Source: Bauldia sp. (lineage in GTDB: Bacteria > Pseudomonadota > Alphaproteobacteria > Rhizobiales > Kaistiaceae). From it: 5,104 nt of DNA. Shown here in pieces: positions 1 to 4,743 of the stretch (its first letter is position 1; every line of letters begins with the position of its first letter). The notes beneath the pieces are model-generated. The model was not told the origin of the DNA. It did no database searches and saw only the letters and a program-made list of their open reading frames with translations. A program made the position numbers and the translations under genes. The stretch covers positions 1 to 5,104 of the forward strand of contig JAGRKY010000726.1 in the NCBI GenBank assembly GCA_020442095.1, in the 5' to 3' direction.

Positions 1-380
1 TTCGAGGTCTCGGCCATGAAGTGGACGCCGCACTGGATGATGATGTCCGCGTCGGCCTTGGCCGCCTGCTGGGCGAGCTGCAGCGAGTCGCCGACGATGT
101 CGGCCACGCAGTGGAAAATCTCCGGCGTCTGGTAGTTATGCGCCAGGATCACCGCGTTGCGCTGCTTCTTGAGGTCGTTGATCGCCTTGATATACGGCGC
201 CATGACCGGCCACTCGATCGCCGGGATGACGTCCTTGACCTTCTGATAGAGCGGTTCGGTCTCGCGGGCGACCGCGTCGGTATATTCGAGCGACGGCATC
301 TCCACCCGCTCGAACTTGTCGGCAAGGCGGGAAGCGTTCCGCCGCTCCTTGCTGTTGCTGGTGGTCTGGACTTCGGTCAT
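1..380 (-). CDS. nadA: Quinolinate synthase NadA (N-terminal part; cut by window start)
   Basis: NadA condenses iminoaspartate with dihydroxyacetone phosphate to quinolinate in de novo NAD synthesis; it is a cytoplasmic [4Fe-4S] enzyme. The first 126 residues are visible. Seen directly: [10 protein letters not shown] around residues 78-87 with the conserved substrate-binding His81, then GDSLQLA at 97-103 and [13 protein letters not shown] at 113-125, where Cys117 matches the first of the three cluster cysteines. The roughly 55 residues before the catalytic core are a poorly conserved extension. The ATG at 380-378 is preceded by GGGAGAG at good Shine-Dalgarno distance, and no better in-frame start is evident. 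The remaining two thirds, including two cluster cysteines, lie left of the window. An AT-rich palindrome starts about 20 bases upstream and probably controls transcription. nadB and nadC may follow downstream but are not visible. Confidence 0.96.
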   Translation of the reverse strand, partial: MTEVQTTSNSKERRNASRLADKFERVEMPSLEYTDAVARETEPLYQKVKDVIPAIEWPVMAPYIKAINDLKKQRNAVILAHNYQTPEIFHCVADIVGDSLQLAQQAAKADADIIIQCGVHFMAETS

Positions 381-400
381 CGCCGCTCTCCCTTCCCATC

Positions 401-423
401 TTTATACTCATTATGAGCATAAA
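401..423. promoter_or_regulatory. 23-bp palindromic operator upstream of nadA
   Basis: The arms TTTATACTCAT and ATGAGCATAAA flank a single central T and are inverted repeats with one mismatch (10 of 11 pairs). The site is far more AT-rich than its surroundings and ends 20 bases before the nadA ATG, so a bound protein would cover the expected start of transcription. On the minus strand it contains CATAAT, a fair -10 hexamer. Alphaproteobacterial NAD synthesis genes are reported to be controlled by the repressor NadQ, and position and symmetry fit such an operator. Assignment to NadQ rather than another regulator is inference. Confidence 0.6.
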
Positions 424-534
424 CTGGGCCCTAAATTACCGGCCAAAGCCGGTCACACACACTGTCACGAAAACGATATAAGCACGACCGGAGCAAAAGT
501 CCAATCGGAAGTCGCCTGCCGGCCATGCGATTGG

Positions 535-564
535 TTCATATGTCGCATCTGAACTTTTGATAAT
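535..564 (+). promoter_or_regulatory. Possible sigma-70 promoter for the MFS transporter gene
   Basis: GATAAT at 559-564 matches the -10 consensus at five of six positions. TTCATA at 535-540 matches the -35 consensus at four of six, with an 18-base spacer. It lies about 90 bases before the MFS start codon, which would leave a leader of roughly 85 bases. An inverted repeat (ATGCGA 525-530, TCGCAT 543-548) overlaps the -35 and could be an operator. This is a pattern match only. Confidence 0.3.
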
Positions 565-655
565 TCGGCGCACGCCTATCGGGTAAAGTCATCCATCGCA
601 GCGCCCGACGACAAGCGCTGGATCCCTTCCCGACGCTTGCTCCGGTCCGGCCGAC

Positions 656-1894
656 ATGAGTTCCACGCCAGCTACCCCCATGCCGCGCGCTGCGCTCCGC
701 GCCGTGCCGATCGTCCTCGTCGCCGGCTGCGCGATCGCGGCGATGAATGTCGGCCCGCGCGCGACGATGGGCTTCTTTCTGACGCCGATGTCGACCGAAT
801 ACGGCTGGAGCCGGGAAATCTTCGCCCTCGCGATCGCCATCCAGAATCTGGTCTGGGGCATCGGCCAGCCTTTCGTCGGCATGCTGGCCGACCGCTTCGG
901 CGTGGCGCGCGTCCTCACGGTCGGCGCGCTGTTCTACGCGCTCGGCCTCGCGCTGATGTCGCAGACCAGCGATCCGGTGACCCTGCAGCTCACCGCCGGC
1001 GTGCTGATCGGGCTCGGCATCGCGGGTTCGGCCTTCCTGCTGGTGCTCGCGGCCTTCGCCCGGCTTCTGCCGGAGCACCTGAGAACCATCGGCTACGGCC
1101 TCGGGGTGGCCGCGGGCTCCGCCGGCCAGTTCCTCTTCGCGCCGCTCGGCCAGGCCTTCATCCAGGGCTATGGCTGGCAGACGGCGCTCCTGATCATGGC
1201 GGCGATCGTCCTCCTCATTCCGTTCCTCTCCTACTTCGTCCGCGGCAAGCCGAAGGCGGTTCCGATGCGGCCCGGCGAGGCCGACCAGTCGATCGCCGAG
1301 GCGCTGCGCGAGGCGTTCCGCCATCCTTCCTACCGGCTTCTGGTCACGGGCTTCTTCGTCTGCGGCTTCCAGATCGCCTTCATCACAGTCCACCTGCCGC
1401 CCTATCTCGCCGACATCGGCGTCCCGGCGCTCTATGGCGGCTACGCCATTGGCCTGATCGGCCTGTTCAATATCATGGGGTCGATCACCTCGGGCGTGCT
1501 GACCGGGCGGATGCGCAAGCGCGTCCTCCTCGCCATCATCTACTTGGCGCGCTCGGCGGCGATCGTGATCTTCATGCTCCTGCCGCCGAGCATCCCCTCG
1601 GTGCTGGTCTTCTCGGCGGTGATGGGCTTCCTGTGGCTGTCGACCGTGCCGCCGACCCAGCAACTGGTCGCGGTCATGTTCGGGACCCGTTATCTCGCGA
1701 CGCTGTTCGGCTTCGTCTTCCTCTCCCACCAGATCGGCTCCTTCTTCGGCGTCTGGCTCGGTGGCGTGCTCTACGACGCGACCGGCAGCTACGACATCGT
1801 CTGGTGGCTCTCGGCCCTGCTCGGCGTCGCCGCCGCCTTCGTCCACATGCCGATCGTCGAGCGCGGGGTCGAGCGGCCGGTCGTTCCCGCCTGA
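656..1894 (+). CDS. MFS transporter, MCT/OFA (monocarboxylate / oxalate-formate antiporter) type
   Basis: This 412-residue integral membrane protein has a hydrophobicity pattern consistent with 12 helices in two halves, split by a hydrophilic loop around residues 196-225. Residues 75-87 (GMLADRFGVARVL) match MFS motif A in the loop between helices 2 and 3, and 280-292 (GVLTGRMRKRVLL) is its weaker counterpart in the second half. The EYGWSREIF stretch at 48-56 after helix 1 is typical of the MCT/OFA families, which move small organic acids. The substrate cannot be read from sequence. The chosen ATG has no clear Shine-Dalgarno sequence; Met9 (680) has none either, and no upstream in-frame ATG, GTG or TTG was found back to about 600. 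The neighbours nadA (divergent) and ytoQ (97 bases downstream) give no clear link. A long antisense open frame overlaps it, as expected for GC-rich coding DNA. Confidence 0.9.
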   Translation: MSSTPATPMPRAALRAVPIVLVAGCAIAAMNVGPRATMGFFLTPMSTEYGWSREIFALAIAIQNLVWGIGQPFVGMLADRFGVARVLTVGALFYALGLALMSQTSDPVTLQLTAGVLIGLGIAGSAFLLVLAAFARLLPEHLRTIGYGLGVAAGSAGQFLFAPLGQAFIQGYGWQTALLIMAAIVLLIPFLSYFVRGKPKAVPMRPGEADQSIAEALREAFRHPSYRLLVTGFFVCGFQIAFITVHLPPYLADIGVPALYGGYAIGLIGLFNIMGSITSGVLTGRMRKRVLLAIIYLARSAAIVIFMLLPPSIPSVLVFSAVMGFLWLSTVPPTQQLVAVMFGTRYLATLFGFVFLSHQIGSFFGVWLGGVLYDATGSYDIVWWLSALLGVAAAFVHMPIVERGVERPVVPA

Positions 1895-1977
1895 GGGCGC
1901 CGCGAGTTGGATCGCCCGCCGCTCCTGTGGTAGGCGACGGCAATCCCCAACCGGCCCCCAACCGACCCAAGGCAGCG

Positions 1978-1983
1978 AAGGAG
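1978..1983 (+). promoter_or_regulatory. Shine-Dalgarno sequence fixing the ytoQ start
   Basis: AAGGAG lies eight bases before the ATG at 1992. The same frame is open far upstream (to about 1761), inside and behind the MFS gene, so this site decides the start. Family homology also begins at this ATG. Confidence 0.7.
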
Positions 1984-1991
1984 CCCCGCCC

Positions 1992-2474
1992 ATGACCTGG
2001 AGCATCTATCTCTCCGGCGAGATCCATACCGACTGGCGCGAGACCATCGCGGCCGGCGCCAGCGCCGCGGGCCTCGACGTCCGCTTTGGCGCGCCGGTGA
2101 CCAACCACGAGGCGTCCGATGACTGCGGCGTCGCGATCCTCGGGCCCGAGCCCGACAAGTTCTGGCACGACAACAAGGGCGCGAAGCTCAACGCCATCCG
2201 GACCCGGACGATGATCGAGGATGCCGATATCGTCGTCGTCCGCTTCGGTGACAAATACAAGCAGTGGAACGCCGCCTTCGACGCCGGCTATGCGGCGGCC
2301 CTCGGCAAGCCGATCATCGTGCTCCACCCGCCGGAGCACCAGCATGCCCTCAAGGAGGTCGATGCCGCGGCGCTTGCCGTCGCCGAGACGCCGGAACAGG
2401 TGGTGGCGATCCTGCGCTACGTCATCGACGGCCGGCTCGCCGGATATACCGACGCCGCGGCGGCCGCCGAATAA
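1992..2474 (+). CDS. ytoQ: YtoQ family protein (nucleoside 2-deoxyribosyltransferase-like fold)
   Basis: This 160-residue soluble protein is recognised from the family pattern: YLSGEIHTDWR at residues 6-16, the SDDCGV segment at 42-47, KGAKLNAIRTRTMIEDADIVVV at 62-83 and NAAFDAGYAAALGKPIIVLH at 93-112. The last two blocks resemble the nucleotide-binding part of nucleoside 2-deoxyribosyltransferases and related Rossmann-like proteins, where an acidic residue near an alanine/glycine-rich helix helps bind the sugar. The biochemical function of YtoQ proteins is not established as far as I know, so a nucleoside or base substrate is inference. Length is normal for the family. The start is set by AAGGAG eight bases upstream. 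The last eight codons (TDAAAAAE plus stop) are low complexity, and their DNA is copied at 3285-3304, marking one breakpoint of the tandem duplication. Confidence 0.9.
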   Translation: MTWSIYLSGEIHTDWRETIAAGASAAGLDVRFGAPVTNHEASDDCGVAILGPEPDKFWHDNKGAKLNAIRTRTMIEDADIVVVRFGDKYKQWNAAFDAGYAAALGKPIIVLHPPEHQHALKEVDAAALAVAETPEQVVAILRYVIDGRLAGYTDAAAAAE

Positions 2475-2484
2475 CTGAATGGTG

Positions 2485-2523
2485 GTCGCCGGGGGCGATT
2501 GGGGGCGTTTGTCCCCCGGCGAC
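2485..2523. terminator. GC-rich hairpin between convergent genes (upstream copy)
   Basis: GTCGCCGGGGG (2485-2495) and CCCCCGGCGAC (2513-2523) pair perfectly over 11 bp around a 17-base loop that is itself G-rich. It begins 11 bases after the ytoQ stop and lies downstream of the leftward remnant genes, where a bidirectional terminator would be expected. There is no T-run on either side, so it is not a classical intrinsic terminator; a stall or RNA-stability element is equally possible. The same stem is conserved in the downstream copy while loop and G-runs differ. Confidence 0.45.
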
Positions 2524-2550
2524 GTCGATCAACGGGCGTAAGAGGGGCGC

Positions 2551-2658
2551 TCAGGGGCGCTTTCGCCCAGCCTGCATTTCCCCGGACCGGGCGATCGGAA
2601 CCGGCGGCTTGTCGCCGCCGGCCTCGACCGCCTCGGTGGGGGCGTCGAAATCAGTCGT
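2551..2658 (-). pseudogene. Remnant of cytochrome b gene with in-frame internal deletion and lost start
   Basis: Read leftward from 2658, the sequence gives TTDFDAPTEAVEAGG (residues 1-15) and ends GRKRP before the stop at 2551. These correspond to the first about 28 and last about 6 residues of the intact cytochrome b at 3390-3986 (MTDFDASVGTVEAGG, GRKRP). All four membrane helices and all haem ligands are missing. The gap is 489 bases, exactly 163 codons, so the frame is kept. The start codon is ACG where the intact copy has ATG. A 35-residue product could at most arise by coupled translation from the upstream gene, whose stop overlaps it. It is best treated as a dead gene fragment. Confidence 0.8.
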
Positions 2659-2938
2659 CGAAATCTTCGTCGAAGTGCTCGCCATCCTCGCCGTCGTCCC
2701 CGGCCTTGATGCGCGGCGGGGCCGCGTCGGCAAAGAGATCGTCGACCTTGCCACCGGCCTTTGCCTGCGGGACATCGCCGCCTTGATCGAGAAGGGGCTG
2801 CGCGTCCTCGGTCTTGGCCAGCGGGGCATCGTCGCCTGCGGATTTCAACATCATGTTGCCGTCCGCTATTGCCAGCGCCGCACCGCCGGCGACGGTGAAA
2901 GCGAGGGCCAAAAGGGGCACCAGCTGGGGCTTGCGCAT
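2651..2938 (-). CDS. Small exported acidic protein, diverged paralogue of PepSY protein
   Basis: The 95-residue product begins MRKPQLVPLLALAF, a signal peptide of about 23 residues. The rest aligns end to end with the PepSY protein at 3979-4269: the MRK start, the signal peptide, a DQG motif (residues 52-54 here) and a terminal DD. The PepSY core is eroded: the glycine-tyrosine-rich strand region of the paralogue is replaced by GGKVDDLFADAAPP and an acidic tail (GDDGEDGEHFDEDFDD). The start is the MRK ATG because GGAGATG precedes it by six bases; another in-frame ATG five codons upstream has no comparable site. The frame is intact although the cytochrome b behind it is destroyed. It may be drifting after loss of its partner, or may still act as a periplasmic, possibly cation-binding, protein. 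Confidence 0.6.
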   Translation of the reverse strand: MRKPQLVPLLALAFTVAGGAALAIADGNMMLKSAGDDAPLAKTEDAQPLLDQGGDVPQAKAGGKVDDLFADAAPPRIKAGDDGEDGEHFDEDFDD

Positions 2939-3014
2939 CGGTATCATCTCCATCCTGTTTGCGTTCTCCGATCCGGCACGCGCCGCTCGGTGAAGGGGAA
3001 GATGACGGGGAGGG

Positions 3015-3055
3015 ACTGACGCGGGTCTGACCGTCACTGTCAGCGACGCGTCAGC
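3015..3055. promoter_or_regulatory. Double response-regulator operator (upstream copy)
   Basis: On the plus strand GTCAGC occurs at 3039-3044 and 3050-3055 with five bases between, an 11-bp period. On the minus strand GTCAGA (3031-3026) and GTCAGT (3020-3015) have the same five-base spacing. Seven bases separate the two pairs. OmpR/PhoB-family dimers bind direct hexamer repeats with this period, one pair per direction. The identical layout occurs at 4346-4386. Leftward, the proximal hexamer is followed after 10 bases by CATCTTCCCC, matching CATTTTCCCC in the other copy, a possible weak -10. Rightward, the -10 candidate of the other copy (TAATCT) is lost. Confidence 0.65.
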
Positions 3056-3062
3056 CGGAGTG

Positions 3063-3304
3063 CGCTGAAGCTCTGTCCCTTCCCCCCAAGCGGTTCACCC
3101 TGGCAGCCGACGAAGCGGGCAGGCGTACGACGACGATCACGACCGGGACCGCCACGCGGTCGAACAGGGCAGCGTTCTGCCGCTTGCCGAAATCCTGGCG
3201 CGGCCCCGCGAAACGCCGGGCGGAGAGGTCGGCGGCATCGAGTCGAGCAGGAAGGCGGACGATCTATTTATGAATTCGAGGTCGGACGCCGCGGCGGCAG
3301 GATA
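3063..3304 (+). pseudogene. Degraded PepSY-domain gene fused to a ytoQ tail
   Basis: The block 3126-3283 is about 88% identical by eye to 4507-4665, the intact PepSY gene (14 mismatches in the first 117 bases). It encodes YDDDHD, then AVEQGSVLPLAE and so on up to GGIE. At 3242/3243 one T is missing (GAGTCGAG against GAGTTCGAG), which shifts the frame. The original frame would resume as EQEGG, then IYEFEV. The start codon is gone, about 50 bases of the signal-peptide region are deleted, and the last about 26 codons are absent. After the frameshift the reading frame runs into SDAAAAG and a stop at 3302-3304, matching the end of YtoQ (TDAAAAAE). This is the duplication junction. No functional product is expected. 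Confidence 0.85.
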
Positions 3305-3319
3305 GCTGCAGGGATGGTG

Positions 3320-3361
3320 GTCGCCGGGGGGCGTTTTGGGGGGCGTTCGTCCCCCGGCGAC
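3320..3361. terminator. GC-rich hairpin downstream of cytochrome b (downstream copy)
   Basis: GTCGCCGGGGG (3320-3330) pairs with CCCCCGGCGAC (3351-3361) across a 20-base loop containing a second run of six G. It lies 28 bases beyond the cytochrome b stop on the leftward transcript and follows the pseudogene on the rightward side. The stem is identical to 2485-2523. There is no T-tract, so terminator function is inferred from position and conservation only. Confidence 0.45.
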
Positions 3362-3389
3362 GTCGATCAACGGGCGTAAGGGGGGGCGC

Positions 3390-3986
3390 TCAGGGGCGCT
3401 TTCGCCCGGTGACCATTGCCTTGACCAGGTTTTCCTTGTGTTCGACGCTGGCGAAGAAGACGCCGGCGAGGTGGAGCCCGATCAGCACGATGGTGAGGTT
3501 GACCGCGACTTCGTGGACCTCCCTCACCCATTCGATTCCCCAGAAGGCGTCGGTCGTCATCATGAAACCGGTCGCGCAGATGGTGGAGATCATCACCAGC
3601 AGGGCGACCACCATGGCGCCGCCCGCCGGGTTGTGGCCGATATAGCGGCGCGCCTTGAAACGGATCGCGTCGCCGAGATAGCCGATGACGGTCGCCGGGT
3701 GGTGGACGAAGTCGGTGAAGCGCGCATGGGTGCTGCCGACGACGCCCCAGACCAGGCGGAACGCGAGCAGGCCGATGATCACATAGCCGATGGTCTCATG
3801 GAGGCTCCGCGACTCCTCGGCCGTAGCCCAGGCGAGCACGAAGGCGACCACCAGCGACCAGTGGAAGAGGCGGACCAGCGGATCCCAGACCCGAACGGTC
3901 CGGTCCTGGCCCGCATCGACGACCGGAGCCGGCGGCGGATTGCCGCCGGCCTCGACCGTCCCGACGGAGGCGTCGAAATCAGTCAT
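3390..3986 (-). CDS. Diheme cytochrome b (cytochrome b561 / Ni-hydrogenase b-subunit family)
   Basis: This 198-residue membrane electron carrier has four predicted helices, at roughly 38-56, 66-84, 121-143 and 160-180. Family marks seen: VWDPLVRLFHW at 33-43, HETIGY at 63-68, GHNPAGGAMV at 117-126, HE at 158-159 and HLAGV at 172-176. His42, His63, His158 and His172 are the likely ligands of two b haems. The C-terminal EHKENLVKAMVTG (182-194) is also typical. Such proteins pass electrons between the quinone pool and a periplasmic partner. The ATG lies within the stop region of the upstream PepSY gene (ATGACTGA, 8-base overlap), so the two are probably translationally coupled and the PepSY protein is a plausible partner. 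The N-terminal 30 residues are Gly/Pro-rich and cytoplasmic. The electron acceptor is not known. Confidence 0.9.
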   Translation of the reverse strand: MTDFDASVGTVEAGGNPPPAPVVDAGQDRTVRVWDPLVRLFHWSLVVAFVLAWATAEESRSLHETIGYVIIGLLAFRLVWGVVGSTHARFTDFVHHPATVIGYLGDAIRFKARRYIGHNPAGGAMVVALLVMISTICATGFMMTTDAFWGIEWVREVHEVAVNLTIVLIGLHLAGVFFASVEHKENLVKAMVTGRKRP

Positions 3987-4269
3987 CGGAGTCGGTGCCG
4001 ATCAGCATGCCGGTCTGGGGGTCGACTTCGGACTCGACGCGGTTGCCGTTCTTGTCGATCGCATAGACCTCGTAGCCGTTGTCTTCGGTCTTCACCTGGC
4101 GGACTTCATAGCCCTGGTCGGTAAGGACCTTGGTGATCTCCTCCTTCGTCATCCAGTTGCCGCTACCCGCGGCCTTCGCCATGTCATCGCCTTCATCGGC
4201 GGCGAATGCCACGCCGGCAGTCGCCGCAAAAGCAAGGGCGACAAAAGGGGCGATCAGGGACTTACGCAT
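3979..4269 (-). CDS. Exported PepSY-domain protein (PepSY_2 type)
   Basis: The 96-residue product has a signal peptide at 1-23 (MRKSLIAPFVALAF onward, predicted cut after AFA) and a mature periplasmic part that is one PepSY domain. Seen: MTKEEITKVLTDQGYEV at 40-56, a strand pair around NGYEVYAIDKNGNRVE (64-79) and VDPQTGMLI at 82-90, the usual closing motif. PepSY domains act as small periplasmic modulators of proteases, kinases or redox partners; which applies here is open. The start is the MRK ATG because GGAGAAG lies six bases before it; an in-frame ATG five codons upstream is less likely. It is first in a leftward operon with the overlapping cytochrome b gene. A pair of 11-bp-period hexamers at 4346-4362 faces this gene, followed after 10 bases by CATTTT as a possible weak -10. 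Confidence 0.88.
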   Translation of the reverse strand: MRKSLIAPFVALAFAATAGVAFAADEGDDMAKAAGSGNWMTKEEITKVLTDQGYEVRQVKTEDNGYEVYAIDKNGNRVESEVDPQTGMLIGTDSDD

Positions 4270-4345
4270 CAGTATCTTCTCCATCCTTTTTTCGTTGGCC
4301 GAGCCGGCACCGGCCGTTCGGTCGCGGGGAAAATGGCGCGGAGGC

Positions 4346-4386
4346 GCTGACGCCGGGCTGATCCGCTCTGTCAGCGACGCGTCAGC
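4346..4386. promoter_or_regulatory. Double response-regulator operator between divergent PepSY genes
   Basis: On the plus strand GTCAGC occurs at 4370-4375 and 4381-4386, five bases apart. On the minus strand ATCAGC (4362-4357) and GTCAGC (4351-4346) have the same spacing. The two pairs point away from each other, seven bases apart, exactly as at 3015-3055, while much of the surrounding intergenic DNA differs. The 11-bp direct-repeat period is the standard target of OmpR/PhoB-family dimers, and a regulator of that family starts at 4743. Rightward, TAATCT (4397-4402) begins 10 bases after the proximal hexamer, near the spacing known for activator-dependent PhoP boxes. I infer autoregulation and shared control of both arms. 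Confidence 0.7.
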
Positions 4387-4410
4387 CGAAGTGCGGTAAT
4401 CTGGAATGTC

Positions 4411-4743
4411 ATGAGCTTTGTCTTTCGCCCGCCCCGTCTTGCGCTTGCGCTCGCCTTCCTGGCTGTGACCTCTGTCGCCGTCGCCGCCGGCGACGACCTC
4501 GATGAGTATGACGACGATCACGACCAGGCCCGCCAGGCCGTCGAACAGGGCAGCGTCCTGCCGCTTGCCGAACTCCTCGCCCGGACCCGCGACACGCTGG
4601 GCGGCGAGGTCGTCGGCATCGAGTTCGAGCAGGAAGGCGGACGATACATTTACGAATTCAAGGTCGTGATGCCCTCGGGCGAGCTTCGCGAAGTCTATGT
4701 CGACGCGAAATCGGGCTCGATCATCGGGAGCGGCAGGGACTGA
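4411..4743 (+). CDS. Exported PepSY-domain protein encoded ahead of a response regulator (FeuN-like position)
   Basis: The 110-residue product has a signal peptide at about 1-26, a short highly acidic stretch (DDLDEYDDDHD, 28-38) that could bind cations, and a classical PepSY domain at about 40-108: an amphipathic helix QARQAVEQGSVLPLAELLAR, strand GIEFEQEGGRYIYEFKVV and closing VYVDAKSGSII. Its stop TGA shares one base with the ATG of the response regulator gene, so the two are cotranscribed and probably coupled. In rhizobia the small periplasmic protein FeuN, linked to the FeuP/FeuQ system, restrains signalling through the kinase; a similar role here is inference from position and size. No convincing Shine-Dalgarno sequence precedes the ATG. 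A candidate -10 at 4397-4402 would put the transcript start only one or two bases before it. Residues 33-85 are those repeated in the pseudogene upstream. Confidence 0.88.
   Translation: MSFVFRPPRLALALAFLAVTSVAVAAGDDLDEYDDDHDQARQAVEQGSVLPLAELLARTRDTLGGEVVGIEFEQEGGRYIYEFKVVMPSGELREVYVDAKSGSIIGSGRD

Larger units (their letters stand above)
2451..3284. repeat. Upstream, degenerate copy of a tandem duplication
   Basis: This 834-base block matches 3285-4666 in the same order and orientation: ytoQ tail, GC-rich hairpin, cytochrome b end and beginning, minus-strand PepSY gene, divergent control region and plus-strand PepSY gene. The coordinate offset moves from 834-839 before the cytochrome b gap to 1328-1331 after it, and to 1381-1382 after a second gap in the plus-strand signal-peptide region. 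The copy is therefore shortened by about 489 and about 50 bases. The boundary between copies falls near 3284/3285, where the eroded PepSY gene runs into ytoQ tail sequence. Damage is concentrated here, so this is the decaying copy. Confidence 0.85.
3285..4666. repeat. Downstream, intact copy of the tandem duplication
   Basis: The block begins with GACGCCGCGGCGGC, identical to the ytoQ 3' end at 2451-2464, and ends inside the intact plus-strand PepSY gene, where the upstream copy breaks off. It contains the hairpin, full-length cytochrome b, full-length PepSY gene and control region. About 90 bases around the hairpin (3314-3405 against 2479-2567) differ mainly in G-run length plus a few substitutions, one of the best-conserved stretches between the copies. 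Confidence 0.85.

Noticed and set aside
136..420. Minus-strand frame of 94 codons starting inside the palindrome
   Set aside because: It is out of frame with nadA, whose conserved motifs are read from 380 leftward.
438..453. Short hairpin ACCGGC-CAAA-GCCGGT
   Set aside because: Six-base stem without a T-tract and upstream of both divergent starts; such stems are common by chance in GC-rich DNA.
525..560. Eleven-codon open frame starting ATGCGATTG before the MFS gene
   Set aside because: No ribosome site and no sign of coding; it overlaps the putative promoter.
1895..1977. Possible terminator or promoter between the MFS gene and ytoQ
   Set aside because: I see no stable stem with a T-run and no convincing -10/-35 pair; only a short CCCCAACCG direct repeat, too weak to call.
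1761..1991. N-terminal extension of the YtoQ frame
   Set aside because: The frame is open but lies within the MFS gene and has low-complexity content. YtoQ homology and a Shine-Dalgarno sequence both point to the ATG at 1992.
637..1995. Second long plus-strand frame (452 codons) overlapping the MFS gene
   Set aside because: Arg/Pro/Ala-rich out-of-frame shadow with no family features; the membrane protein frame is unambiguous.
536..2005. Long antisense open frame (489 codons) across the MFS gene
   Set aside because: Its composition (rich in Arg, Asp, Glu, His, Gly) is typical of the reverse complement of a GC-rich gene. It has no recognisable domain, and the plus strand encodes a clear MFS transporter.
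2479..3405. Insertion sequence or transposon explanation for the repeats
   Set aside because: There is no transposase, no terminal inverted repeats and no target-site duplication. The repeats are collinear gene copies, which a tandem duplication explains.
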